Assembly: GCF_034377285.1 (NCBI RefSeq)
Contig: NZ_CP139715.1
Span: forward strand, 2,092,001-2,156,000
Length of the DNA: 64,000 nt
Source of the DNA: Thalassobaculum sp. OXR-137
Lineage (GTDB): Bacteria; Pseudomonadota; Alphaproteobacteria; Thalassobaculales; Thalassobaculaceae
Reading direction: 5' to 3'
This document shows, one piece after another, positions 36,273-47,686 of the stretch. The notes beneath the pieces were generated by a model. That model had not been told where the DNA came from. It searched no databases and saw nothing but the letters and a program-made list of their open reading frames with translations. The stretch's first letter is position 1. Each line of letters begins with the position of its first letter. The position numbers were made by a program, and so were the translations under genes.

Positions 36273-37685
36273 TCAGCCGGCGGTCTGCCGGAACGAGCCG
36301 CCGAAACTCTCCGTAGTATAGCGCTGGACCGCCAGCCCGTCCGACCAATGCTCCATCGGAAGCCCCGCCTTGTTCTTCAGCCGGCGCACGAAATCCTCGG
36401 GCTTGGGAATCGACGACCACACGCTGGGCAGGAACAGCCCGCGATGGTCGCGGCCGTCGACCCGGTCGCTCAGGATCAGACCGTCGGTATCCGGCCGGGT
36501 CTGGCGCACCAGGTCGGCCTCGTGGGCGAAGGTCATCGGCCGCGGGGTGGAGAGGACCGACACGGACACCTCCATGCGCTCCGCCTCCTCTTGCGTGAGC
36601 CGGGGGAAGCGGGGATCGGCGAAGGCCGCCTTGTAGGCGTTGGCCGCCACGTCGGCGATCAGCGGCTGGTGGGCGATGACCGAGCCGATGCAGCCCCGCA
36701 ACTGGCCGTCCAGCATGAGGGTCACGAAGGACGCGCGCTGGGCCGAGAGGGCGGGGGACAGGCCGGGGGCGATCCCGACGCTGGGCGCGCGGCCGTGCTG
36801 CAGGCCGAAGGTCACGCCGAACCGCGCGGCCTCCACGAGCTGGCGGCGGTCGGCCTCGCCGATCCGGGCGGACTCTGCGTATTCCAGGCCGAAGGCGCCG
36901 TAGCCGACGACCCGGTCCCTGCCGCCGGCAGTATCGCCCGAATTGCGCACGTCCAGCGCCGTCGCCCGCAGGTCGCGCCGGCGGGCCTGATCCAGCACCC
37001 CGGCCAGCGCCCGGTGGCCGCAGGCGCGCAGGCCGTCGATCCGGTCCGGGCGCAGCAACTCGATATTCGCCGCCGTCGCCCCGTCGAGCTTCCGGGCGGT
37101 GTCGTAGTCGTGGAAATGCGACAGGTCGGAGGAGACGACGACCAGCGTCTCCGGCCCGCCCCACAGCGCCTCCACGACCTGGGAGACGAGGGATGCGGGC
37201 GCGTCGCCGACCAGCAGCGGCACGATGGCGGCGCGCTCGAACACCCGCTGGATGAAGGGGACATGAACCTCCAGGCTGTGTTCCTGGGCGAAGGCGGCAT
37301 CGCGCACGATCACGCCTGGCAGGTGCAGGACGGCGCGCAACGCCCCCCAGTCCACCGGCACGGTGCCGAGCGGCGTGGCCCAGGCGTCGGCGCTGGTGGT
37401 GGCGATGCCCTGGAACGCGACCCGATGGGCGGGACCGAGCAGGACGATCCGGGTGATCTCCTCGCCCCGGCTGCGCAGCCCGGTATAGGCGGTGCCGGCG
37501 ATCTCTCCGGAGAACCGGTAGCCGGCATGGGGGGCGACCAGCACCTTGGGCTTCACCCCGCCATCGGGTCTGGCAGCGGCCAGGCAGCGCTCCACCGTAT
37601 CGGCCAGCGCGTTATGCCCGTCTGGATAGAACATGCCCGCGACTTCAGGGGCGCGGATTACCGCCGTATTCGCTAGTTCAGCCAT
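36273..37685 (-). CDS. Fused MEMO1-AMMECR1 protein (AmmeMemoRadiSam system)
   Basis: Protein of 470 aa. Residues 10-270 form a MEMO1 domain (APHAGYRFSGEIAGTAY; SSDLSHFHDYDTARK, with metal-binding type histidines as in LigB-like dioxygenase folds). Residues 285-465 form an AMMECR1 domain (FVTLMLDGQLRGCIGSVIAH; DPRFPRLTQEEAERMEVSVS). In many genomes these are separate proteins that travel with a radical SAM enzyme, together called AmmeMemoRadiSam; their reaction is unknown. Here the partner radical SAM gene is divergent, 104 bp away. ATG 37685 is used; GTG 37721 is an alternative. A PAS_5 gene follows 18 bp downstream. Confidence 0.92.
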   Translation of the reverse strand: MAELANTAVIRAPEVAGMFYPDGHNALADTVERCLAAARPDGGVKPKVLVAPHAGYRFSGEIAGTAYTGLRSRGEEITRIVLLGPAHRVAFQGIATTSADAWATPLGTVPVDWGALRAVLHLPGVIVRDAAFAQEHSLEVHVPFIQRVFERAAIVPLLVGDAPASLVSQVVEALWGGPETLVVVSSDLSHFHDYDTARKLDGATAANIELLRPDRIDGLRACGHRALAGVLDQARRRDLRATALDVRNSGDTAGGRDRVVGYGAFGLEYAESARIGEADRRQLVEAARFGVTFGLQHGRAPSVGIAPGLSPALSAQRASFVTLMLDGQLRGCIGSVIAHQPLIADVAANAYKAAFADPRFPRLTQEEAERMEVSVSVLSTPRPMTFAHEADLVRQTRPDTDGLILSDRVDGRDHRGLFLPSVWSSIPKPEDFVRRLKNKAGLPMEHWSDGLAVQRYTTESFGGSFRQTAG

Positions 37686-37789
37686 GGTTAATTCGTAGCA
37701 CAGCGGGAGGACGGTCTCCACACCGACGGGTGATATGATGACCTTCGATCGATAGGATGGCCGCCTGAAACTTCCGAGGACTCGCCGTC

Positions 37790-38914
<1,125 letters not shown>

Positions 38915-39047
38915 CCGCCCCACCTGTCGCCCATCCGACACGACCGGTCGCGGGGATGGCAGCGCGACCTTGCCGATCCATGTCTTTTGCGTAGTCAGGA
39001 GCCGAGGGAATCGGCCTGCACAGCGAACGTGTTGGAGGCAGACGGCC

Positions 39048-39764
<717 letters not shown>

Positions 39765-39796
39765 CGGCGGCCCGGACCCATGGGAGCGGAAACGCC

Positions 39797-40438
39797 ATGG
39801 CGGATTGGTCCATCGACGGCTTGACCCGGGCTCGTCCGCAAGCGCTGTTCATCGCCTGCGGGGCGCTGGCCCGCGAGCTGGTCGACCTGAAGCGGATGAC
39901 CGGCTGGGCGGAGCTGACCGTCACCTGCCTGCCGGCCCATTGGCACAACACGCCGCAGAAGATCGCCCCGGCGGTGCTGCGCAAGATCCGCGCGGCCGGC
40001 AACCGGTACGACCGGGTCTATGTGCTGTATGGCGATTGCGGCACCGGCGGCGAACTCGACCGGATGCTGGAGGCCGAGGGGCTCGAGCGGATCCCCGGCC
40101 CGCACTGCTACCAGATGTTCGCCGGCACCGACGCCTTCACCGAGATGGCCGAGCGCGACCCGGGACAGTTCTACCTGACCGACTATCTGGTCCGGCATTT
40201 CGACCGGCTGATCATCAAGGGGCTGGGTCTGGATCGCTATCCCCAGCTGCTGCCCGATTATTTCGGGCACTACACGACCCTGGTCTACCTCGCCCAGACC
40301 GCCGACTCCCGGCTGCGCGACAAGGCGGCAAAGGCGGCCGAGCGGCTGGGCCTCGCCTTCGAGTACCGGCACGTGGGCTATGGCGAGATCGGCAATTTCG
40401 TTGCCGCGGCCGCCGCTCCCGCCCAGGCCGCGGAGTAG
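39797..40438 (+). CDS. DUF1638 protein
   Basis: Protein of 213 aa matching DUF1638 in pattern: ALFIACGALARELVDLKRMT at the start, LPAHWHNTPQKIAPAVLRKI, then VLYGDCGTGGELDRMLEAEG with a conserved cysteine and glycines, and a GPHCYQMFAG block. The family is found beside corrinoid methyltransfer genes, and its job is unknown. The conserved cysteines and histidines hint at metal or cobalamin chemistry, but this is inference. It begins 32 bp after the corrinoid gene and is followed 7 bp later by the virulence-factor gene. Confidence 0.85.
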   Translation: MADWSIDGLTRARPQALFIACGALARELVDLKRMTGWAELTVTCLPAHWHNTPQKIAPAVLRKIRAAGNRYDRVYVLYGDCGTGGELDRMLEAEGLERIPGPHCYQMFAGTDAFTEMAERDPGQFYLTDYLVRHFDRLIIKGLGLDRYPQLLPDYFGHYTTLVYLAQTADSRLRDKAAKAAERLGLAFEYRHVGYGEIGNFVAAAAAPAQAAE

Positions 40439-40445
40439 GGCCGCC

Positions 40446-40763
40446 ATGGCGCATCTGATCATCGTCTCCTGGCGCGACATCCCGGCCCAGGTCATTGTCG
40501 AGAAAGGGCGCGGCCGCCGGCGCGAGAGTGCCAAGGTCGAACTGCCTCAGCGCTTCATCGCCGCCATCGACGCCGCCGCCATGAAGGACGGGGCCGAGAG
40601 TGCGGACGCGTATCTGGACGACTGGGTGCGCTCCGAGCCCGTGGAGGTGTCCGACGACGGCATGGAGGCCACTGCCAATGCCAAGGCGGCGGAGATTGAG
40701 GCCGCCTATCCGGCGGAGCGGCTGCGCGGCCTGATCGCCAATGGGGGCAAAGAGGCCGGCTGA
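40446..40763 (+). CDS. Virulence factor family (PF13769-like) small protein
   Basis: Protein of 105 aa resembling the small family labelled Virulence factor, whose name comes from an annotation rather than shown function. Recognisable features are the start HLIIVSWRDIPAQVIVEKG and basic GRGRRRESAKVELPQRFIAA. It has no signal peptide or membrane segment. It lies 7 bp after DUF1638, as in other genomes where corrinoid protein, DUF1638 and this family occur together, so a role in corrinoid handling is inferred. Confidence 0.75.
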   Translation: MAHLIIVSWRDIPAQVIVEKGRGRRRESAKVELPQRFIAAIDAAAMKDGAESADAYLDDWVRSEPVEVSDDGMEATANAKAAEIEAAYPAERLRGLIANGGKEAG

Positions 40764-40826
40764 CCGATTGCGGCGGCGGGACGGGCGCGGCAGACTGTGC
40801 GCCCCTTCCTCAGTGCGGATCCTCCG

Positions 40827-41552
40827 ATGTCCTCCATCCCCGCCCCGTCACAGGACACGCTCGACAAGCTGCGTGCCGTGGGCACGGCCACCGTCTCCAT
40901 GCAGCTTCTCAAGCGCGGCCTGCGCCATGTCTCGATCAACGGCGTGAAGCCGCTGCGCCCGGATCAGGGCTGCGTGGTCGGCCCGGCCTATACCCTGCGC
41001 TTCCTGCCCCTGCGCGAGGATCTGTCCGACCCGGCGGTGCTCGGCGCGCCCGGCTACGGCCCGCGGGTCGCGATCGAGGCCTGCCCGGAGGGTGCGATCC
41101 TGGTGGTGGAGGCGCGCGGCATCGCTACCACCGGCACCATCGGGGACATTCTCACCGCCCGTCTCGCCAAGCGCGGGGTTGCCGGCATGGTGGTCGACGG
41201 CGCGGTACGCGACGGTGCCGGGGTGTCGGCGACCGGCTTCGACGTCTGGTGCCTGGGGGCCGCCCCGCCGGCCAGCATCACCCAGCTCTCCGGCGGCGAC
41301 GTGGAGATCCCGGTCGCCTGCGGCGACGTCACTGTGTTTCCGGGCGACGTGATCGTCTGCGACGGCGACGGGGCGGTGGTGATCCCGGCCAAGCTCGCCG
41401 CCGAGGTGGCCGAGGACGCGGTGGAACAGGACCGGTTCGAGCGCTGGGTCCAGGCGCGGGTGGAAGAGGGGCGGCCGACCATCGGCCTCTATCCGCCCAA
41501 TGCGGAGACCAAGGCCGAATATGAGGCCTGGAAGGCGTCTGGCGGCCAGTGA
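40827..41552 (+). CDS. RraA-like aldolase/demethylmenaquinone methyltransferase family protein
   Basis: Protein of 241 aa in the RraA/HMG aldolase fold. The active-site stretch GDILTARLAKRGVAGMVVDG followed by AVRD contains the G...R...D pattern that binds pyruvate enolate and divalent metal in 4-hydroxy-4-methyl-2-oxoglutarate aldolases. It is more likely an aldolase or decarboxylase in acid catabolism than an RNase E regulator. Start ATG 40827. Its stop overlaps the start of a glycerate kinase gene, so the two are translationally coupled and may share a pathway, for example breakdown of a sugar acid. Confidence 0.82.
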   Translation: MSSIPAPSQDTLDKLRAVGTATVSMQLLKRGLRHVSINGVKPLRPDQGCVVGPAYTLRFLPLREDLSDPAVLGAPGYGPRVAIEACPEGAILVVEARGIATTGTIGDILTARLAKRGVAGMVVDGAVRDGAGVSATGFDVWCLGAAPPASITQLSGGDVEIPVACGDVTVFPGDVIVCDGDGAVVIPAKLAAEVAEDAVEQDRFERWVQARVEEGRPTIGLYPPNAETKAEYEAWKASGGQ

Positions 41553-42856
41553 TGAGCATCGATCCGACCGACCTGCTGCGCCGGATGATGGACGCGGCGA
41601 TCGCCGCCGCCGATCCGGCCCATTGCCTGCCGCCGCATCTCCTGCCGCTCGCCCGCGCCGAGCACAAGGGCCGCACATTGGTGATCGGCGCCGGCAAGGC
41701 GGCCGCCTCCATGGCGGCCGCGGTGGAGACCCTGTTCGCCGCCGAGGCGCCGGATTGTGAGCTGGAGGGGCTGGTGGTCACCCGCTACGGCCATGGCTGC
41801 CCGACCGAACGGATCGAGGTGGTGGAGGCGTCCCATCCGGTGCCCGACGCCGCCGGCCGCGATGCCGCTAGGCGGATCCTGGACCTGGTCTCGGGTCTGG
41901 GGGCGGAGGACCGGGTGATCGCACTGATCTCCGGCGGCGGGTCGGCCCTGCTGACCCTGCCGGCCGAGGGCGTGAGCCTGGAGGACAAGCAGGCGGTCAA
42001 CCGCGACCTGCTGAAGTCCGGCGCGACGATCCACGAGATGAATGCCGTGCGGAAGCACCTGTCGGCGATCAAGGGCGGTCGTCTCGCTGCCGCCGCAGCC
42101 CCGGCTTCGCTGCATGCGTTTCTGATTTCCGACGTGCCGGGCGACGACCCGGACGTGATCGCCTCGGGACCGACCGTGGCCGATACCAGCACCCTGGCGG
42201 ATGCGAAGGCGGTGCTGAGGAAATACGGCATCACCCCGCCGGACAGCGTCGCCAAGGCCCTGGACGACCCGGCGCACGAGACACCCAAGCCGGGCGATGC
42301 GGTGCTGGGCAAGGCCGAGACGGTCATGGCCGCCCGCCCGCAGGCCTCGCTGGAGGCGGCGGCGGAGATCGCCCGAGCCGCCGGGGTGACGCCGGTGATC
42401 CTGGGCGACGCCATCGAGGGCGAGTCCCGCGACGTGGCGACGGTGATGGCCGGCATCGCCGCCCAGGTGGCCCGCCACGGTCAGCCGGCACCGGCCCCCT
42501 GCGTGCTGCTGTCGGGCGGGGAGACCACGGTGACCGTGCGTGGCGACGGCTGCGGCGGACGCAATGCCGAGTTCCTCTGCGCCTTCGCGGTGACCGTGAA
42601 GCGGCGGATGCCGGAACTGGGGGGCCAGATCGCAGCCCTCGCCTGCGACACCGACGGGATCGACGGCACGGAAGACAATGCCGGGGCCCTGTTCGTGCCG
42701 GGCGATCTTGAGCGGGCCGACGCGACGGGCATCGATCTGGTGGCGCACCTGGAAAACAACGATGGCTACGGTGCCTTCTCCGCCCTGGACCGGCTGATCG
42801 TGACCGGGCCGACGCTGACCAACGTGAACGATTTCAGGGCGGTGCTCATTCTTTAA
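41552..42856 (+). CDS. Glycerate 2-kinase-type (GckA/TtuD, MOFRL) family protein
   Basis: Protein of 434 aa in the DUF4147/MOFRL glycerate kinase family. The N-terminal domain has GKAAASMAAAVE and the block IALISGGGSALLTLPAEGVS. The C-terminal MOFRL domain has LLSGGETTVTVRGDGCGGRN and AALACDTDGIDGTEDNAGAL. It phosphorylates glycerate (usually at C2, or C3 in TtuD-type enzymes) and feeds lower glycolysis. ATG 41552 overlaps the TGA of the RraA gene. An inverted repeat follows its stop. Confidence 0.9.
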   Translation: MSIDPTDLLRRMMDAAIAAADPAHCLPPHLLPLARAEHKGRTLVIGAGKAAASMAAAVETLFAAEAPDCELEGLVVTRYGHGCPTERIEVVEASHPVPDAAGRDAARRILDLVSGLGAEDRVIALISGGGSALLTLPAEGVSLEDKQAVNRDLLKSGATIHEMNAVRKHLSAIKGGRLAAAAAPASLHAFLISDVPGDDPDVIASGPTVADTSTLADAKAVLRKYGITPPDSVAKALDDPAHETPKPGDAVLGKAETVMAARPQASLEAAAEIARAAGVTPVILGDAIEGESRDVATVMAGIAAQVARHGQPAPAPCVLLSGGETTVTVRGDGCGGRNAEFLCAFAVTVKRRMPELGGQIAALACDTDGIDGTEDNAGALFVPGDLERADATGIDLVAHLENNDGYGAFSALDRLIVTGPTLTNVNDFRAVLIL

Positions 42857-42872
42857 CGAACCAATAAATCAA

Positions 42873-42970
42873 CCGACTTCCTGGAAGCGCCAGCGGCGCT
42901 ATCCAGGACCTTGTGGTCGAGGCCGGAGTTACGATCCTGGACAGCGCCTACGGCGCTTCCAGGAAGTCGG
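42873..42970. repeat. Intergenic long inverted repeat
   Basis: Arms of roughly 40 bases (CCGACTTCCTGGAAGCGCC on the left, GGCGCTTCCAGGAAGTCGG on the right, then GGCGCTATCCAGGA/TCCTGGACAGCGCC) with few mismatches. It fills the space between the convergent glycerate kinase and PAS_5 genes. Only one copy was seen in the window. Confidence 0.75.
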
Positions 42971-42991
42971 CGTTGGGGCGTGGTGAAACGG

Positions 42992-43480
42992 TCACAGCAC
43001 CCAGCGCCTCGACTGGGGCAGGCTCTTCACCTCGGCGCCGGTCATCAGTTCGAACTCGATCAGCGAGATCACCTGACCGCCGCCCTCCGCCGTGCGGAAA
43101 GGTACGGCGATCTGGCGCACGGATTTGCAGATGCTGCTGCGGCCCACATAGGGCAGGGCGCAGCCGACCATGCCGCCCCGTCGCAGGGTCTCCACGTACA
43201 GGGTGTGGATCCGGTTGCCCGGACCGTGGCCGTCGATCTCCGAGGTCTTCTTCCCGGTGTAGGAGCGTCGGGTAAAGGCGTCGACGCCGGTGCCGAGCAG
43301 ACGGTAGCGGAACTCGTCGCCGGCCAGATGCTCGACCACGATGAGGTTGGGCAGCATGTCGGCGAGGGCCGTGGGATCGAAATCGACCCGGTCCGGCACG
43401 GCGCCCGCGCTGTCCCTGAGCGAAAGCCAGTAGCGGCCGAAGCGGCCGATGCGATCGCTTCCGAGATCGGCCGAAGACAT
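42992..43480 (-). CDS. PAS_5-type PAS domain protein
   Basis: Protein of 162 aa with one PAS_5 domain: DRVDFDPTALADMLPNLIVV, FRYRLLGTGVDAFTRRSYTG, and IAVPFRTAEGGGQVISLIEF. There is no output domain. Start ATG 43480 is tentative, since no strong ribosome site is visible and the frame continues upstream into the thiolase region. It is a paralogue of the protein at 35682-36254 but diverged in sequence. Confidence 0.72.
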   Translation of the reverse strand: MSSADLGSDRIGRFGRYWLSLRDSAGAVPDRVDFDPTALADMLPNLIVVEHLAGDEFRYRLLGTGVDAFTRRSYTGKKTSEIDGHGPGNRIHTLYVETLRRGGMVGCALPYVGRSSICKSVRQIAVPFRTAEGGGQVISLIEFELMTGAEVKSLPQSRRWVL

Positions 43481-43602
43481 CGGACCCGGATCGGTGTCCG
43501 GTACCCGCGACGGCTCGGCGTCCTGGGGGTGCGGGGATCCCGCGATCGCTGCCTCCTGCACCGGAAATAGGGCTCGGGCGCCGGGCGCCCGAGCCGCTGG
43601 GA

Positions 43603-44790
43603 TCAGATCCGCTCCAGCAGAACCGCCATACCCTGGCCGGCACCCATGCACATGGACAGGATAGCATAGCGCTGCCCGGTATCCTCCAGGTGCTGCATCG
43701 CCACCAGCGCCATGCGCACGCCGGTGGCTCCCGGCGGGTGGCCGATGGAGATGCCGCCGCCATAGAGATTGGTCACGTCGCGCGGCACGCCGAGCTCCTT
43801 CTCGGCATGCAGGTTCACCACCGCGAAGGCTTCGTTGATCTCGTAGTAGTCGACGTCGGACGCCTTCAGTCCCCGCTTCTCCCACAGGGCGCGGATCGCC
43901 GGGACCGGGCCGCAGCCCATGATCCGCGGCGGCACGCCGACGATGGCCCAGTCGACCAGCCGGGCGCGCGGCTTCACGCCTTCCGCTTCGAGCTTCGCAC
44001 GATCACCGACCACAACCCAGGCGGCGCCGTCGGTCACCCCCGACGAATTGCCCGGCGTCACCTGACCGCCCTTGCGGAACACCGGCTTCAGCGCGCCGAG
44101 CTTCTCGACCGTGACCGAGGGGCGGGGAAACTCGTCCATCTCCATCAGCCGGGTGCCCTTGCGGCCCTCCGGCACCTCGATCGGCGCGATCTGCCTGGCG
44201 AGGAACCCGCTCTCCATCGCCGCCCCGGCCCGCTGCTGGGACATCACGCCCCAGGCGTCCATGTCCTCGCGCCGGTACTGGAAGTCTTCCGTCAGGTTCT
44301 CCGCCGTCGCCCCCATGAGGCCATGGCCGAAGGGGTCTGAATAGGCCCACTCGACCGTGTCCTCCAGGGTCTGCTGGCCGCGGGTCACGCCCCAGCGCAT
44401 GCCGGTCTGGGCGTAGGAGCCGCGCGAGAAGTTCTCGCCGCCGCCGGCGATGGCGATCGAGGAATGGCCCGACATGATCTGCTGGGCAGCGGTCAGGATC
44501 GCCTGGGTGCCCGAGCCGCAGGCCCGGTTCACGCCCAGGGCGCAGCTGCTGTCCGGCATGCCGATGTTCAGGGCCGCGACCCGGCCGACGTAATACCCGT
44601 CCGGATCGACCGGCAGCACGTTGCCCCAGACCGCGTGGTCGATCTTCTCCGGGTTCAGCTCGGCCGCCTCGACGCAGGCCTTGGCCGCGTGGGTGGCAAG
44701 GGTGGAAAGCGGAATGTCCTTCAGCGATTTGCCGAAGTCGCCGAACGGCGTGCGTTTGCCGCCGGCGATGACGATTTCTTGTGCGGGCAT
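43603..44790 (-). CDS. Acetyl-CoA acetyltransferase (thiolase)
   Basis: Thiolase of 395 aa, complete. The acyl-accepting cysteine is C91 in NRACGSGTQA. The N-E-A-F-A motif, GHPPGATG histidine and second catalytic cysteine in SMCMGAGQG are all intact. It may act in acetoacetyl-CoA/PHB formation or in acyl-CoA breakdown. The neighbours (PAS_5 protein, hybrid kinase) do not decide which. It is divergent from the hybrid histidine kinase with about 260 bp between starts, the likely promoter region for both. Confidence 0.92.
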   Translation of the reverse strand: MPAQEIVIAGGKRTPFGDFGKSLKDIPLSTLATHAAKACVEAAELNPEKIDHAVWGNVLPVDPDGYYVGRVAALNIGMPDSSCALGVNRACGSGTQAILTAAQQIMSGHSSIAIAGGGENFSRGSYAQTGMRWGVTRGQQTLEDTVEWAYSDPFGHGLMGATAENLTEDFQYRREDMDAWGVMSQQRAGAAMESGFLARQIAPIEVPEGRKGTRLMEMDEFPRPSVTVEKLGALKPVFRKGGQVTPGNSSGVTDGAAWVVVGDRAKLEAEGVKPRARLVDWAIVGVPPRIMGCGPVPAIRALWEKRGLKASDVDYYEINEAFAVVNLHAEKELGVPRDVTNLYGGGISIGHPPGATGVRMALVAMQHLEDTGQRYAILSMCMGAGQGMAVLLERI

Positions 44791-45052
44791 GGGTGTCCTC
44801 CGTCAGCCGATTTCGCGAACAGTGGCGCGGCGGGGGCGGGAGAACAAGCCGAGGAACGCGCCGGCGCGACCGCCAGAGCGCGTTCCGGTCACAACTTGGC
44901 ACAGCTCCGGTGTTAACGCTCCCCGGAGGCGGGGGTAGATTTGCTCCAAGGGTGCCGGTTAGAACTCAGATGCCTCCATTTTAACTGAAATGTTGATAAC
45001 CTAAGGGTTGTCCACCGATCCTTGTCGCGGCCCCGGAGCCTGATCCTCGCCC

Positions 45053-47683
45053 ATGCGCCTGCGGAACCTCCTGTTCCTGACCCTATCGGGGGTAGCCGTT
45101 CTGCCTGTCCTGGCGCTGGCCGGGTGGGTGTATCTGCGCGCGCATGACCGTGAGATACAGATCGTAGACGACACCCATCTGCTGCTCGCGCGGAACGTGG
45201 GCGGCGCGCTGGAGCGGTACGCCCGCGATGTGATCTCGGTGTTCGACCTCGCCGCGGAGGCGGCCCTCGGCGGAGACCCGTCGGGGAAGGTCGCGGATCT
45301 GATGCAGGATCTGAACCTGCTGCATCTCTGCCTGGTCCGGGCGGAGGACGGCCAAGTCGCGCGCAGCCTGATATCGAGCGAGTATCCGTGCCCCGATGCG
45401 GTCGAGCCGGATCGGCTGCAGGTCTTCCTCGACATCGCCCGATCGGACGGCGCCACCTTCTCCGGCGTGATGCCGCGGGAGAACGGAGCGCCGACCCTCT
45501 ATGTGCTGCGGCGGTACGGCGACATTCTCGCGGTCGGCGCGGTCTCGACCCGCTACATCATCGAACGCGGTAAGGCGATCGCCTTCGGTGAGAAGGGGCA
45601 TGCCGCCATCGTCGATCAGACCGGCCGCGTGCTCGCCCATCCCCTTCCGTCTTGGGTCGCGGAGATGAGGCAGATCGCCCAGCTTGAGCCGGTCGCGCGG
45701 ATGCTGCGGCGGGAGACCGGGACGACGGTCTTCCATTCGCCGGCGCTCGGGGCGGACATGGTGGCCGGCTATTCCTTCGTGCCGACGACCGGATGGGGCG
45801 TCATGATCCCCCAGCCGCTGACCGAGATCAGGCGCCATGCCGATGAGGCCGCGTTCTACGCGCTGATGATCGGGCTGGCGGGGCTGGCGGCGGCGGCAAT
45901 CCTGAGCTGGTTCCTGGCCGGATATTTCACCCGCCCGCTCAGCGCCGTGGTGACCGCCAGCCGACAGATGAGCGGCGGCGATCTGCAGGCCCGGGTGACC
46001 CTGGAGGGCGGCCTGCAGCCGCGCGAAGCCGTGGACCTGGCCGAGGCGTTCAACACGATGGCGGCGGAGATTGCCCGCAAGAACGCCGAACTGCTCGACG
46101 CCCTGGGACGTGCGGAGGACGCGGCGCAGGCCAAGACCAGCTTCCTCGCCACGATCAGCCACGAGATCCGCACGCCGATGAACGGTGTGCTGGGGACCTC
46201 GGAATTCCTGCTCGACACCAGGCTCGACGCCGAACAGCGGCGCATCGCCCAGACCATCAACGAATCCGCCCGCTCCCTGCTCGCCATCGTCAACGACGTG
46301 CTCGACATGTCGCGGATCGAGGCCGGCCGGATGGAGGTGGAGCGCGAGCCGGTGGCCCTGCTGCCGCTGGTGGATGCGCTGATCGCCGAGATCTCGCCGG
46401 CGGCGGAGAGCAAGGGCTTGGCGCTCTACGTCGAAACCCGGCCGGGAACCCCGGCGCAGATCGACACGGACGGGATGCGGCTGCGCCAGATCCTGGTGAA
46501 CCTGATCAACAACGCCATCAAGTTCACCGACCGGGGCTGGATCCGCGTGATCCTGCGCACGGTGGACACAGACGGAGACTCGGCCGGCGGGCGCCGGCTG
46601 GAGATCGCGGTGCAGGACACCGGCATCGGCATTCCGCAGTCGGTCCTGCCGCTTCTGTTCCAGCCCTTCGTGCAGGCCGACACCTCCACCACCCGGCGCT
46701 TCGGCGGCTCCGGACTGGGCCTGGCGATCAGCCGCCGACTGGCCCAGATCCTGGGCGGCAGCATCACCGCCAGCAGCGTCGACGGCGAAGGCAGCACCTT
46801 CAGCCTGATCCTGCCGCTGGCCGCCGAGGAGGCGCTGCCCGCCCCGGCCGCCGGTGCGACGGCCGAGCAACCGGCGATCGCCGAATTCACGGGTCGCCGG
46901 GTGCTGGTGGCGGAGGATCATTCCACCAACCGCTGGCTGCTCAGCCGGCAACTTGCCCGGCTCGGCCTCGTCGCCGACATGCGCAACGACGGGGCGGAGG
47001 CGCTGGCGGCGTTCCGGGCGAACCGGTTCGACGTGGTGGTGACCGACTACCTGATGCCGGAGATGGACGGGGTCGAACTGACCCGCGCGATCCGGGAGAT
47101 CGACCGCCAGACCGGGGCGCGCACGCCGATCCTGGGGTTGACCGCCAACGCGTTCGAGGACGCCGTCCAACGCTGTCTTTCGGCGGGCATGGACGCGGTC
47201 CTGACCAAGCCGGTGGAGCAGGCGACCATCGGCCGCGCCATCGCCCAGCTCCTGGCCGGCAGGCCGGTGGCGGTCCCGCCCTCGGAGGCGGCCCACCGGA
47301 CCGACCTTTTCGATCCGTCGACGGCGGTGGAGCTGTTCGGCGCCGAACCGGAGGCTGGGAAGGCCTGGATCAGCGACTTCGTCGACACGGTGCGCGAGAA
47401 GACGGCCACGCTGCGGGCTTTGAGGATCACGGGGCCGGTTCCCACCGGTGCGGCATTTCCGATCCTGCACGCCCTGAAGGGGGTGTCGGGCTCCGCCGGC
47501 GCGGCCCAACTGGGCGCTTTGGCCCGCCGCCTGGGAGACGCTGCGCGGGCGGATGACGCAGCCACTCTGAATTCCGGGGTTGATGAACTCCTCCGGTTGT
47601 CGGAAGAAACCATACAAGCCGCATTGGAATTCGCCGCGACTTGGACGACCGGGTCACCCGGTCATCACCACAAGGAAAGATAG
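45053..47683 (+). CDS. Hybrid sensor histidine kinase with Cache-type sensor, HAMP, receiver and Hpt
   Basis: Protein of 876 aa. A transmembrane helix (residues 7-29) is followed by a periplasmic Cache-like sensor domain (about 30-270), a second helix (about 272-292), a HAMP linker, HisKA with H370 in [10 protein letters not shown], a HATPase domain with [13 protein letters not shown], a receiver with phospho-acceptor D665 in [12 protein letters not shown], and a C-terminal Hpt-like segment with H806 in [13 protein letters not shown]. The phosphorelay H370-D665-H806 could pass on to the response regulator encoded 3 bp downstream. The sensed ligand is unknown; Cache domains usually bind small organic molecules. 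Confidence 0.93.
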   Translation: MRLRNLLFLTLSGVAVLPVLALAGWVYLRAHDREIQIVDDTHLLLARNVGGALERYARDVISVFDLAAEAALGGDPSGKVADLMQDLNLLHLCLVRAEDGQVARSLISSEYPCPDAVEPDRLQVFLDIARSDGATFSGVMPRENGAPTLYVLRRYGDILAVGAVSTRYIIERGKAIAFGEKGHAAIVDQTGRVLAHPLPSWVAEMRQIAQLEPVARMLRRETGTTVFHSPALGADMVAGYSFVPTTGWGVMIPQPLTEIRRHADEAAFYALMIGLAGLAAAAILSWFLAGYFTRPLSAVVTASRQMSGGDLQARVTLEGGLQPREAVDLAEAFNTMAAEIARKNAELLDALGRAEDAAQAKTSFLATISHEIRTPMNGVLGTSEFLLDTRLDAEQRRIAQTINESARSLLAIVNDVLDMSRIEAGRMEVEREPVALLPLVDALIAEISPAAESKGLALYVETRPGTPAQIDTDGMRLRQILVNLINNAIKFTDRGWIRVILRTVDTDGDSAGGRRLEIAVQDTGIGIPQSVLPLLFQPFVQADTSTTRRFGGSGLGLAISRRLAQILGGSITASSVDGEGSTFSLILPLAAEEALPAPAAGATAEQPAIAEFTGRRVLVAEDHSTNRWLLSRQLARLGLVADMRNDGAEALAAFRANRFDVVVTDYLMPEMDGVELTRAIREIDRQTGARTPILGLTANAFEDAVQRCLSAGMDAVLTKPVEQATIGRAIAQLLAGRPVAVPPSEAAHRTDLFDPSTAVELFGAEPEAGKAWISDFVDTVREKTATLRALRITGPVPTGAAFPILHALKGVSGSAGAAQLGALARRLGDAARADDAATLNSGVDELLRLSEETIQAALEFAATWTTGSPGHHHKER

Positions 47684-47686
47684 GCG

